A stretch of DNA of 64,000 nucleotides from Anaspis maculata (taxonomy: Eukaryota > Arthropoda > Insecta > Coleoptera > Scraptiidae): the NCBI GenBank assembly GCA_949128115.1, contig OX421966.1, positions 67,577,416 through 67,641,415 on the forward strand. Reading direction: 5' to 3'. Position 1 is the first letter of the stretch; the number at the start of each line of letters is the position of its first letter. The notes under the pieces were generated by a model that made no database searches, was not told where the DNA came from, and saw nothing but the letters and a program-made list of their open reading frames with translations. Positions 7,400 through 18,340 of the stretch are shown here, in pieces. The position numbers and the translations under genes were made by a program.

Positions 7400-7638
7400 G
7401 CTCGATTCTCTAGAATTTTATCGGATAAATGTCGATCAGACAGCTTTTTCGAAATCGAATATGATATGTCGTGGGATCTAGCAGCCTGATCTAATCGGTT
7501 CACACCAGGATCCCCGCGTTTCAACCGCTTATGCAGCTTGGTACCGGGGCCTAGATATTGATAGCCCGGAACGTGGAGTTCGAACGGTAGGTTGTTTATT
7601 ATATTATTAACCAGACCATCACCTTTGAAAGCCTGCAT
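7342..7638 (-). CDS. Parvovirus-type phospholipase A2 domain protein, 5' part of a broken gene
   Basis: This 98-aa frame has the viral PLA2 signature: a calcium-binding loop YLGPGTKL (residues 28-35) and a catalytic helix LDQAARSHDISY with His56-Asp57. This domain in parvovirus VP1 helps virions escape endosomes, and adintovirus-like elements are known to carry related domains. Everything up to about residue 82 (KILENRAWK) looks conserved. The remaining residues are unrelated frame-shifted sequence ending at 7342, and the expected continuation is found in the overlapping frame (6782-7399). No canonical slippery heptamer lies in this overlap, so I read it as a one-base inactivating change. A strong TATA-Inr pair precedes the ATG at 7638. 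Confidence 0.8.
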   Translation of the reverse strand: MQAFKGDGLVNNIINNLPFELHVPGYQYLGPGTKLHKRLKRGDPGVNRLDQAARSHDISYSISKKLSDRHLSDKILENRAWKTFRLERGLPHGLPLTS

Positions 7639-7641
7639 TGG

Positions 7642-7680
7642 ACTGACTGATTTGAATGTGATATAAAGAGTTTATTTATA
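7642..7680 (-). promoter_or_regulatory. Core promoter of PLA2-core gene (TATAAATA + TCAGT)
   Basis: Minus-strand TATAAATA begins at 7680 and TCAGT has its A at 7648, 32 nt apart. A second overlapping TCAGT lies 4 nt further on. The leader to the ATG at 7638 is about 10 nt. It overlaps the divergent ATPase promoter. Confidence 0.6.
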
Positions 7681-7694
7681 CTCAGCACTTCAGT
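7662..7694 (+). promoter_or_regulatory. Core promoter of packaging ATPase (TATAAAG + TCAGT)
   Basis: Plus-strand TATAAAG begins at 7662 and TCAGT has its A at 7692, 30 nt downstream. The ATG at 7705 lies 13 nt after the predicted start. The TATA boxes of the two divergent promoters are interleaved within 20 bp, so their activities may be coupled. Confidence 0.6.
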
Positions 7695-7704
7695 CTTGAT
7701 CACG

Positions 7705-8037
7705 ATGCGATTCGAGAAGCACGATTTATCATTACCCGTTATAAATCATGATAATGCCGGATTCGTTAAGAATCGGCGACATGGAGAGCTATTTCCGAGC
7801 TCTATTCGAGCGATTTTCTGCGGGCCGAGCCAGTGTGGGAAGACAAACGCTCTCTTGAGCTGCATCCTCGATTCGAACGGCTTACGTTTTCAGAACGTGT
7901 ATATTTTCTCAAAATCTCTTTTCCAGCCGAAATATATGATGCTGGGCAAAGTTTTGGAGGGGATCGAGGGATTGGGATATTTTCCGTGTAGTGATAATAC
8001 GTCGATAATCGATCCTTCCGAAGCTTTGGATAATTGA
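7705..8037 (+). pseudogene. A32-like genome-packaging ATPase, N-terminal half (interrupted)
   Basis: The frame begins MRFEKHDLSLPVINHDNAGF at the ATG at 7705; an in-frame TTG three codons upstream is not needed. Residues 40-47, GPSQCGKT, are the Walker A motif of the FtsK/HerA-type ATPase that pumps genomes into capsids in Polintons and related viruses. The sequence YIFSKSLFQPKYMMLGKVL follows. At about residue 110 the reading frame runs into unrelated DNA and stops; the rest of the gene resumes at 8847. It is the only gene on the plus strand and is driven from the divergent promoter region. Confidence 0.85.
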
Positions 8038-8846
8038 CCTTTCCAATTTTAGGAGATAGAAAATACATGGATTTTCGAGGTCACCTTTGACGTTTTGACG
8101 TTTATGACGTTTGGACGTTTTGTTTCTGACTTTTGCGGGAATTTTGAATCGGATAGCTATACTGTTCCCATTATCATGTGGGGAAAGTCACTAGAGCCCA
8201 TAAGGGAGTTTTTAATGGACGAAGTAATAGAGTTTTTTCGTAGTAAGATGCACGTGTCTGGTGCAGCGTGATTCCTGCTGGTGCTGGTGCTGGTGCAGCC
8301 ACACTTCCATCAAGTTTGGGTCTTTCGTGAACCAGTGCATGGTTATGCTGGGTGTATTCGTCTTATTCTCGACTCGCATAGAGCGACACAACTGGACCAT
8401 TTCTGTATCTTCTCAGTTTTCCACTACATATAACACACTTATTGGTAAGAACGAGGGTAAGAACAAGTGAAATCATGAAATCCATGCTGAAATCAAATAA
8501 ATACACGACAGAGCGCTTGTCAGATTCGAAAAATTTCCCATTGTCAGAAACGAAATGTCATATCTCAAGAAACATAGGGCGCTTTCCAATAACTGCGACA
8601 AGACGGATACACAATGTCAAAGTGCACTTTCCAGCTCAATTCTAAACTCAGCCTCGCCAATGTTTCGATTCTGTCGACATGTGGTGCTATTACTGCTATT
8701 AGAACGCTAGCTGTGTCGAATTGTGTCCATATGTGTCCAATTGTGTCCTTATACGCCTTATTGGGAAGCGCCCAATGACCTCGATTAACCGTATCTTATA
8801 CGCATGACGTCACAGTAAAGAGAGACAACGGAAAATTGGAGACCTC
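8036..8846. mobile_element. 811-bp insertion in the ATPase gene with AATT target duplication
   Basis: AATT at 8032-8035 is repeated at 8847-8850, and the two ATPase halves align when one copy and the intervening 811 bp are removed. The ends are imperfect inverted repeats (gacctttccaatttta against gaggtctccaattttc). No ORF of note is inside, so this is a non-autonomous element. There are no GT-AG boundaries at the joints, so an intron is unlikely. The superfamily is unassigned. A smaller foldback lies inside it. Confidence 0.7.
8573..8777. mobile_element. Roughly 205-bp foldback/MITE nested in the ATPase insertion
   Basis: gggcgctttccaataa (8577-8592) is matched in inverse orientation by ttattgggaagcgccc (8758-8773) with one mismatch, and the match extends a few bases outward (cat/atg). 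This is a short non-autonomous element or a subterminal repeat of the host insertion. It has no coding content. Confidence 0.5.
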
Positions 8847-9206
8847 AATTCTCTGATGATTTTCGACGACGTTGCCTGTGACAAGCAGGATAAAATCAGA
8901 GCATACTTTGCAATGGGCCGCCATAAGAATGTGGACTCCTTCTATTTATCCCAATCTTATGCCCGCATAGGAAAACATCTTGTACGTGATAATACAAACT
9001 TTCTCGTATTATTCAGACAGGATGAAATGAATCTTCGACATGTATATGATGATCATGTGAATTCTGACATGACATTTGATAAGTTCAAGGATATGTGTAG
9101 GGAGTGTTGGCGAGGGAAGTTTGGATTCGTGGTGATTTCCGAAGACGATGTAATAGGTTCAGGACGCTACCGCTGCGGGTTCGATGTAAACATAATGCTG
9201 GATTAA
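8847..9206 (+). pseudogene. A32-like genome-packaging ATPase, C-terminal half (interrupted)
   Basis: The frame carries LMIFDDVACDKQ, the Walker B motif (four hydrophobics then DD), followed by YFAMGRHKNVDSFYLSQSYA with the sensor-type region and RDNTNFLVLFRQDEMNLRHV, all typical of Polinton packaging ATPases. It is uninterrupted to the TAA at 9206, ending GRYRCGFDVNIMLD. It continues the gene begun at 7705 after an 811-bp insertion, so no full-length protein can be made from this copy. The low divergence of both halves suggests the insertion is comparatively recent. Confidence 0.85.
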
Positions 9207-9215
9207 TTTACGAAA

Positions 9216-9231
9216 AATAAAGCATAATAAA
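9216..9231 (+). terminator. Poly(A) signals after the packaging ATPase
   Basis: Two AATAAA hexamers lie at 9216-9221 and 9226-9231, 10 and 20 nt after the stop codon. They mark the end of the transcription unit and probably sit near the right boundary of recognisable element sequence. Confidence 0.6.
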
Positions 9232-10700
9232 TGAGAAAATTCTGATTTTTATTTAAAATTAACGTACCAAAAATTTAATAGCCTATCTATCACGGTTCTC
9301 TCTCAAACCTCTGCTTCCATATCTATTTCATATTCTCCCTCCTTGCTATGATTAAAACATTGCGACGTAGCGGTCATATAGAAAAATTAGCTACCTCCTC
9401 TTATTTTTTTTAAAGCGTCGCGCATCCCTTCGTTCCCATGTTGTGAGCGTCGATAAATGAAACCGCACGCCGATGACGTATTATAATGAATAAACACCTG
9501 CGCTTGGCTGGCCCGCCACTGCATAGGATGATAGACAGAGATGTGGAGCGAAATAGCTCTCTCTCTCTCTCTCTCTCTAGATGTGCAGGACCTCCGAACC
9601 TCGAGTCTTCCAATGATGAGGACCTACCTTACGCTGGTGCAGGACCTGCTCTAGCCGAGCTTCCACAACTCTCGATAAATAGTCTGCATGAGGAACGCGG
9701 ACGTCCCCAGGTAAAGCGCTCGCACGAGCTCGCACCGTACGCTCCATCTCGCTCCTTCAACCGCAGAACAAATGGAAACGACGAAGGTTCGACTGAGAAG
9801 AGCAGGTAAAAACCGAGCGCCAGAGGAGAAGACCTCCCGCTGTGCGCTTGGTCGAGCTGTGTTAAGAGGATGGCAGCGCTTCATCTCGCTCTTACCAATA
9901 TAGCGCAAACGGTGTCGGAAGAGGTTCGAGTGAGAAAGCGTGTTGGCACGGTCAACTGCCGAGCTGAGTGCACTCGTCGCGCTCATTCATACCTCTGCAT
10001 TATTTCCCGAGGCCGGTCTTACCTCCGGCGTTATTACCGCCGCCGTAATTACCTCAATAATTAATGAGCTCGGTTTCAGGACCGCTTATCCATATCTTTC
10101 CCTCCGCCGTCCGCCGTCGCAATCGAAAGAGTGTACTGTAGAGCGGTAGGACCACCGGGCTAATTACCGACGTCGTAATTTCCTCCTCTGTAATTACATC
10201 CTTAAGTAATGAGAGTTGATTTGGGATCCTTCTTCTGTATCTACTAGAGAGGCCTAATCTCAGACTAGTTCGGCGCTCTTGTATTTATTTGGTGCAGATT
10301 GCAAGTAAATACATGCGGTAATAGTCAGGCTGGAGCTCAAAAAGCACCTAGACCAACCGGCGTTGGCGGAGGGCGCCGAGCGCCGAGCGCGAGCGCTGCC
10401 TCATCCTTAGCATGCTACCTCCTGCAGCGCCGTGTTCTTCAATTTTATTCGTTTTATGGCTGTTTTGGATCATGTCATGAAAAGGTGGTAGAAAAAACCG
10501 CTTTTGATTTTTTCATTTAGAAAGTTAGTGAAGTTGTAGGTAGAAGTAGATATAAGTTCAGGTAAAAATTTGGAATGAAAATTGAAAAAAATTAGTAAAA
10601 GGTATCACCCAAGCTGAATTTTGCGCCCCTGGAATTTTTGCGCCTGTGGCAAATGCCACCTTCGCCACGCCCTAGTTACGGCACTGGTCTATTCTTCAGT
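9232..10700. other. No supported gene; (CT)n microsatellite at 9557-9578
   Basis: The short frames here are not coding by any sign I can see. A pure CT run occupies 9557-9578. Around 10025-10200 short AT-rich motifs around taattaccg and cgtaattacctc recur. Near 10620-10690 the text gcgcccctggaatttttgcg and gccacgccctagttacggc resembles transposon-end sequence but has no partner. Confidence 0.5.
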
Positions 10701-12000
10701 AAATGAACATAGAATGTTTAAATTAAAATGTTGCGTGACGATTCGAGCTCTAACGTTGCAATGACGGTGACTGTGAGCTCAAAATTTAACTTGGCGATAA
10801 TTAAGGTTGCAATTACGCCAATTGTTGGATCTGAAATGCTATCCTATTTTGTGATAATTTAAGATTGGAATGACGTCTTAATTGCCTTGTATAAAATTAT
10901 TGAATTTTTTTTGTCCTACCTAATCAGAGTGGAATCAACAAAACACTTCGACAATGATTGTTGACAACACCCGATTGTATTAGCTATATTCGAAAGGTGT
11001 CTCATTGTCGGAAATACTTGCACAAAGTTGTAGGCAATACTATTGTTACGAGCGACGATTTCGTTCACATTGGTAAACACGCGATCTTTCTGGATTCTTC
11101 CTTCATCAGATCGCAGTGTACAAGTGTGGAGTGTTCTTGTGCATTCCAGAGCTTGCGTGTAGGTACGTGAAACTGAATGGGGAGCTTCCAACGCTCGATC
11201 AGGACACATCTGTCCATTTTGCGGCTGCGCCGGCTATGGACCACGGCAGAATTATACACGAAAAGTGTGTGATTATTCGGGAGTCGTCTAGAAATCGTAT
11301 GCCGGGTCACTGAGGAACATGCTGCAGAATGCATGGAACATTCGAGATGAATTGGTCGGACCTATCCAAGGCATCAGCCGTCAGCTCACGGGCAGTTATG
11401 AATTGGAATGCGAAGTGGAAGCGAGTGGATTAAAAGCGAGTAGTATAATCACAGCGATATTCCTAAGTAAATAATTGTAGGCGTGTATTTCTTGTAGTAC
11501 GCAGTAATAAACAGTTTGTGTTTTAAAACGGTCGTCTCAGTTATAATCGAACCTGTATGCGAAATACGTAACACTATGTTGTACGTGGACAGTAGGTACT
11601 CGAGCAGTACCTACTAGGCACTATCTTGACAGTACTTGGGCAGGAGCAGGCGGTACAAGGAAAGATCCTAGGCAATACTCGTGGCAGTACTACAGACACT
11701 ACTCGGCAATACTCGTACAGAAAAGAGGCAGTGAGACACCCCTTGCGTGGGTATGTCTGTATCAAGATCATTCATAACACCTGTCCAGATCATGAAAGCA
11801 AGAAAAAACCCTCCAGTTGTGAGTTGTGATTTCTCTCCTTGACAAAGGTAGAATAAAGAATGCCCATCAATTAAAAAACTGGAGGAAAATAATTCTTAGA
11901 AATTGTCCTCTCACAAAGATTGAAGTTTGAGTGGAAACTTTGGTATGAGTAATCTGATGTAGAAGTTTGGAAGTAGCCTGATGAAGCCCCGTAAGCACGA
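10700..12000. other. No supported gene; start of AACGTT-type degenerate repeats
   Basis: From 10730 to 10880 motifs such as taacgttgcaatgacg and aaggttgcaattacg recall the large array at 15-20 kb. At 11310-11470 a plus-strand open stretch followed by aataaa (about 11506) could be the tail of a decayed transposase or gene. I do not recognise it and it has no good start. Confidence 0.35.
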
Positions 12001-12009
12001 TTACGTCCA

Positions 12010-13300
12010 ATTAGCGTCTTAAACCCGTGTTCAGCGTTGCATAAGCGTTTGACGTTTGACAACTTATAATTAAACGTTGATTTAGAAACGTTGATTAGAC
12101 GCTAGTTATACTGAAAAAACCGTTTCTGGTTGGAAAATGGACGTTGATTTCGATTTTGACGAAAACCTTCCGGAGATGTTCGAAATGAAGCGTTTCAGTC
12201 TCGTCAAAATTATACCGTTGAAGAAACAGAGTTTGAGAAACGTTCAGCAACCAACTGTCGAAGATAATGAGCTAAAAAACGCCTAGCATGATCAGGAAAA
12301 GAACGTTTCTTTTTCAATTTTGATGGGAGCGTTGTCAAAACGTACATAGAGGCTGTGTTGTCTTCGAAAAATCACCGTTGAATACATGGGAATTGAATAA
12401 CGTTTATTTAGAGTGATTGACGATTTGAAAAGTATCTTGGAGGACACGATCCCGAGACGTACAAAGTGATGCATTATACCATGCGATCAACAAAATTCGG
12501 AATTGGGGTAGGCTGTGCTCTGGCCGAAAGCAGCTTGACATCCTGAAATTTGACCAGGTCACAGCCTACCTCAATTCCAAATTTTGTTGATCACATGGTA
12601 TCATATAGCTGTCGAAAAACTATCGGTGAATGAGGGATAATTGAGAAAGGTTCAATCATCGTAAATCATGATTCAAAAACCGTATCTGGTTAGTGGTTAG
12701 AGCATGGAAGTTCAATTTCAGTTTTATTGGAAAGGTTCTAAGGACGTACAAAGTAAGTGAATAGTAATGTCATTGTGAAGAAATGATAATATCGCGTGCG
12801 CGTGTCTTTCCAATTCTCTCAGGAAGCCAGGGGCACACCAAAAGAGGGCGTCCTGGCTTTCAACTCATCACTTTGGCCAAAGCCAATCGAAGTGAATACA
12901 AAAATATAACCCGATCTCACCAAACTCAAAGCAGTCGAAGCTTGCGTTCCCGCACTGACTTGACTCTTCTTTGTATTGTGGAGGATACTTATGGAGACCG
13001 TTCAACGTTTTGAAATGAAACATTTGAAGATGACGGTTAATAGACGTTCAACAAGACATAAACACTCAACAGAAACGTTCAAACAAGCAACATCAAACTA
13101 CTCAATCCTCAATCAACGGTATCATTTAAACGTTTAATTCGGTATCTAATCTGGCGTCGCCAAAACGTTTATTTCATGGTTGACAACAGCGTTGAGCAGG
13201 GCAACATCTGGCCTTTAATTCAGCATCATTTTCAAAAGTTATGTACTTGGTTTATATCCTATACGTATTTCAAACGTTTTTTCGACGTCGCTGTGCTCGC
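12010..13300. repeat. Degenerate array rich in AACGTT / AAACG motifs
   Basis: Short words such as aaacgttgatt, aacgttcagc and gaacgttt are scattered every 20-60 bp without a strict period. It resembles the larger array at 14980-20380 and the patch at 26110-26400, suggesting fragments of one old repeat family. Confidence 0.5.
12477..12600. mobile_element. 124-bp foldback element
   Basis: taccatgcgatcaacaaaat and the following ggaattggggtaggctgtg are mirrored by cacagcctacctcaattcc and attttgttgatcacatggta. The arms are about 45 bp and the loop about 35 bp, typical of a tiny MITE or foldback. No flanking duplication was resolved. Confidence 0.65.
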
Positions 13301-14980
13301 TGGGAGGAGAACAGCCGAAGTCGAAACCGCGATGCAACATTTCGAGACCACAAGCAGGTATGCATCCACCTGTTGTTACATCAATCAATCGAACACGAAT
13401 CAGGGCAAATCTTAATCGAACAGTCAATCAAGCAATGTTGACCAACAACACCAAACTCTCGTTAGCCGACGGAAGATTATTAATTAAATTTCTATGGATC
13501 TCTTATTATCCTACGTATACCGCCGTGGTCGTGGTCGCATGACGTAAGAGAATCCTTATTTTCATCCGTCGTCGACGTCGTCGTAGGTGTGCGCTCTTTT
13601 GATGATGGATAATGTCCGAAGCGAAAATCGATTTATCGAAAATCTAGACTGTGAAGACTCCTACATTTATAATACTCTTGGACAATCTTCATCCTAATTT
13701 ATGGCTTTTTGATTACGAAACCGCCGTCAGCGGAGATGTTGTTGACACTCGAAAATGTAATTGCTTAATTGAAGATTGATCGTAGATCGGAGATAGAGAT
13801 ATGACGCGGAGTGCTTTCCGTTTCTTTGGTTTGGTTGCTCATTACGTATTCAAGCTAGATAAAGGCGCGATATTTCAAACCTGCTTACTAAGAGCAGATC
13901 ATCTCATCCCTCTGAATTTGCTTTGTCTTGTCTCATTTTCCCCTCGATTACGCTTGTAAGTTATAATTAAATAATTAATAGAACTTGCACGATCGAAAAA
14001 CTGACGTGACTCAGTTTTTTTACGAAATCGATTTTCACCAGCACACACCTGTCGCGCTAGCATTTTTTCGCATACCCACATACAGGTACGGTGATACAAT
14101 TAATTGGTGTGCCCCCGTCGGGCTTCCCATTACGTAAGTATCCAATCAAGACAAATTTGCGTATTGCGGTACAGATTTACTGGCTCGAGTGCAGATTATG
14201 GATCCGAAGCACGCAAAGCTGAAATATTTAGTCGCTACAAATTGTGCTAACTAAATAATTATTATGAATAATAAATAACGAGCCGGGCCTGGTGTACGCG
14301 CCGAGTTCGAATTTGAATAAAACATAAATCGAATTCTGGTTTTCTAAGGTGTTATGAAAGCATTAGAGGCGATTCCAATGAATAAGTAATGAGAAAGAGA
14401 CACCGCGTCTGATAGGTAGGCAGTAGGTAGGTATACCGAATTCTGTATACAGGTAGGTATGTAGTATGTCAGGGAGCTTATTTGAATAAGGCATTTGGAT
14501 CCATAAATTACGCAGGTGGCTCTTCCAATTTCCAATGATCTCATCTGGTCCAGAGCGAGAGGACCAATCGCCATGGGCTCACCAGTAATGGCCTCGGGAG
14601 GAGTAACGCTAAACTAGGAGTAATTAGGACATTATTGGAATAGTTCACCACTGCTTCTATCCCGGACGTGCAAAATGCTTAAATCATAATCAAAATATAT
14701 AGTTCACAGTAGTTCCGGATGACGTACTTTGGAAAACACAGCCCTCACAGTTCCGGGATGAGGCTTTTCCAGTTCAAAAGAATACTTTTTGGATTCAACA
14801 ATTCTCCGGCCAGTCGACAAAATTCGACCGATTAAGTTTATAGCACAAAATGAACACATGTATATTTTTATATATTTTTATTATTGAACATTTCTGTTCA
14901 GCCATGAACACGTTTTTTCCACTTTGGTACATAAAACATTGCTTGAAGGTTTCATCTCTCCAGAAAGCTATCAACGTTCT
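13300..14980. other. No supported gene or repeat
   Basis: The stretch is AT-rich, with only short frames and no recognisable domain, long repeat or RNA gene. A 14400-14470 patch holds short taggtaggta repeats. Confidence 0.4.
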
Positions 14981-17900
14981 AATGATAGTGTAGCGAGAAC
15001 AAATTTTTGGTTCGCGTTTCTGCAACGTTAGCATTCAAAAAGTTCTTTACTCATCACTTAAACGTTCATTTCCGTAACGTCAAAATTATGCTTTGTAACC
15101 ATTGAAAATAATTTTATAAACCCTAACTTTCTTCCTGAAATTGAATTGGTGATGGCCCTCGATTTGAAGTTTCAAGTTGAAACAGTATAGTACCACGGCC
15201 TAGTTACTCCATGCGTGTTTATTTGTTCATATTATTTACGCATTGTTCACATGTAAACATTGCTGCGACGTTGACTATCATCGTTTAAATCTCATTGCAA
15301 CCTTGAATCATCACAAAGATACATTTTTGATTTAACAATCGAGGTAACTGCAACCTCAAATTATTGCCAAGTTGAGCTTCGAATTCACATTCAACGTTAC
15401 TGTGAGGCTAGAACTCGAAAAGCCATCAACGCTTTCTTTCAACATTCTTTGCCTATTCGCTGTAGGAAAGAATGAGTTCGAAGTTGAACGTTGGTCTACC
15501 AGTCAACATAGCTGCAACAGTGAAGATTAACTGACGTCAACAACGGTTATCGTAACCTGCAGTCGAGTTTGAGATGCATTTTCAATTTATCAAAAAACGT
15601 TGCTGCAACGCCAAGTCCAACCTAATCTCATCACCCCGACGTTATTGCACTTTTGAATTGATTAGAGCATGAATAAGTTTTCACTTGACAGACAACGTTA
15701 CTGCGACGTTACGACTCCAACCGTCCATAAACGTTTCCAGTTCAACAGCTTCGAAGTTTAACCTTTGTTCCACTTACAATAAACATTGCTGCTGTAAATG
15801 AGTTTGGGTTACGTTATCGTTTCAACATTATTGCAACCTTGAATTATCTCAGATACATATTTTCAAATCACAAGAAACGTTACTCAAACGTTGAAATTGA
15901 AAGTAACATTACTATGTCTACGTTACTGCAACCTTGAATTGGTTCGAAAGAGCATTTTTCATCTCACATCCAACTTCACTGCAACGTTGGAGCTCAAACT
16001 GAAGTGACTGTTTCAATATTATTGCACCCTCGAATTGCGGGGTTGAGTTTTCAACTATTGAGTATACAGCCAAGGTTACCTTAATGATAGATCCCGATGG
16101 TAGATGATGATAAAGTTCAACTGACATCACATATTTCAACGCTATCACGACTTCAAAGTCAACGTTACTGCAACGTTCAACTCGAACCGTTCATCAACGT
16201 TTTCATCGAGGCTTTCATTTTCACATTCTCTGGTCATTCGCACTTGTGAAAAATTGCTTCACGGTTGAAGATCAGTTTACCAATCAACGTTGCTGCAACG
16301 TTGAAGTTCAGCTTTTCAACGTTTTTGCAACCTTGCATTATTCCAAGGTCATTTTTTATCCACACTCATTGTCACTTTGACGTTCAAATTCGAAGCAACA
16401 TTACTATTTCAACGTTTTTGCAACCTTAAAAATTCTGCAGAGTCAAGGTTTTAGTGTACAGGCAACGTAACTTCAACCGTAAAACTTGAGCCGTCCATCA
16501 ATGTTTCCATTTCAATATTGATGCGACATGCCAAATTGCTGTAGAATGCTACTGCTCCGTAGTTGAATATCATTTTGTTCGACAATCAGCATCGCTGCAA
16601 CTGATATCATCATTTCAACGTTATCACTACTTCAAATTATTGTCGAGTTAAGTTTTCACTTTACATCAACGTAACTGCAACGTCGAAATGAAATTGTTTA
16701 TCAAAGTTTTCATTCCAACATTTTTTTTCCATTCGCAGTGTAAGGAAAATTGCCTTGAAATTGAAGATTGGTTTACCAGTTAGCATTGCTACAACAGTGA
16801 AGATCAATTTTATCATTTCACCTGTTTGCAATCGTGAATTACTTCCGAGATCAATTTTTAATTTACTAACCAACGTTACTGCAACCTCAAGTCCTACCAA
16901 CTAATGTTACCATTTCGATGATATTCACAGTCAACGTTGTCATTTGAACATTATCGCAACATTTTTCCAAAAAAACACATTCACAACTAACAATTAACGT
17001 TACTTCAACGTTGAACTTCGAATAAACATTACAATTACTACGTTACTGCAATTTTGTACTGGTTCAAAAATACATTTTCTTCTTCTCTTGATCAACTTTA
17101 CTGCAATGTTGAAATCCAAACTAACGTTACCATTCCAACATTTTTGCAACCTCAAAATACTGCGGAGTTCAAAGTCATTGTAACTGCAACGTGGAGCTCG
17201 AGCCGTCCATCGATGTTTTTATTACAAAATTGATGCCCTATCAAATAACTGTGGGATGATTTTTCCAAAGTTGAACATTATTCTGGTCAACAATCAGCAC
17301 TGCTGCAGCTTTCAATCAACGTTATTATTACAATGTTATTGCAACCTTGATAATTTCAAAAGGTTCATTTTTGATTTTACAATCAATAATGTTACTGGAA
17401 GGCAGAAGCTCGAAGTAATTCTACCATTTCGACATTTTCATCCCTTTGAATTACTGTGGAGTAAATTCTTATCATTTCAAGTTACTGCGAAGATTATTTC
17501 TCGTTTATTCAAGTAGCTACTGGAGCGTTAGAATTGAAACCAGCTATCAACGTTTTTCTTTAAACTCTGACTCTCCACCGAACTGCTATAAAATGAAATT
17601 GCTCTAAAGCTGAACATTTGTTCCACAATCAACTTTGCAGCAATGTTGGAAATCCACCTTACATTGCCATTTAAACGTTTTTGCAACCTTAATTGAGCAT
17701 TTCCATCAAAAATGCTGATTTTATTGTGATAACCAAGTGAATACAACGACTTCCACAGCTACTGGCTTATTGTTTTGTATTGAAACCTATGAAACAGGGA
17801 AGAATAGAGTATATCTATCTATATCTATCTAAAAAAAAATATAGGTAGCAGACAAAAATTATCAGAGGACCGTCTCCACGCAGTTTTGCGGAGATGGGTC

Positions 17901-18340
17901 TTTGGTTCACACTCAACCTTACAGCAATGTTAAAGCTTGAACCTTCAATTAACGTTTTCATTTCAACATTGATTTTTGCCGAATGGCTATGAAATGGAAT
18001 CGCTTTGAAGTTGATTATTTTGTTTCCCAATCGCATTGCTGCAGCGCTGAAATCCAACCAACGTCATCATTTCCACGTTATTAAGATCAACGTTATAAAG
18101 ATGGCTTTTCCATTTCACAGTAGAGGTTACTGCAACATTGTATTATAAACTAACGTTACCATTCCGACGTTATTGCCACCATGCATTATTATTGCGAAGC
18201 TACTGGTCAACATTCAATATTGCTGCAATGTTGGAATATTGCAATCGTACTTCAACCCTCCAATTCCAATTTTGCTCTAATTCGTCTGAAGTAACACTAC
18301 AATTTTGACGTTTTTGGAATTTGAGATTATGTATGTATTA

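Larger units (their letters stand above)
500..9231. mobile_element. Endogenous Polinton/adintovirus-like DNA virus element (incomplete)
   Basis: A contiguous set of genes matches the morphogenesis module of Polinton/Maverick elements and adintoviruses: retroviral-type integrase, adenain-like protease, A32-like packaging ATPase, double-jelly-roll capsid protein, penton-like protein, and PLA2/core proteins. Nine genes run on the minus strand and the ATPase diverges on the plus strand. DNA polymerase B is not found. No terminal inverted repeats could be paired, so the edges are approximate: the left is set at the minisatellite and the right at the ATPase poly(A) signals. The copy shows mixed decay, with several long open genes beside one frame break and one transposon insertion. 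Confidence 0.85.

Noticed and set aside
7342..7410. A second programmed frameshift between PLA2 and core frames
   Set aside because: The phase relation is also -1, but there is no X XXY YYZ heptamer in phase in the short overlap, so a one-base mutation is simpler.
8036..8846. Intron in the packaging ATPase
   Set aside because: No GT-AG or GC-AG boundaries fit the joint, and AATT is duplicated at both sides, which indicates an insertion.
11065..11520. Possible transposase-derived gene
   Set aside because: Open stretches on both strands and a poly(A) signal near 11506 are suggestive, but I found no catalytic motif or terminal repeats, so no call was made.
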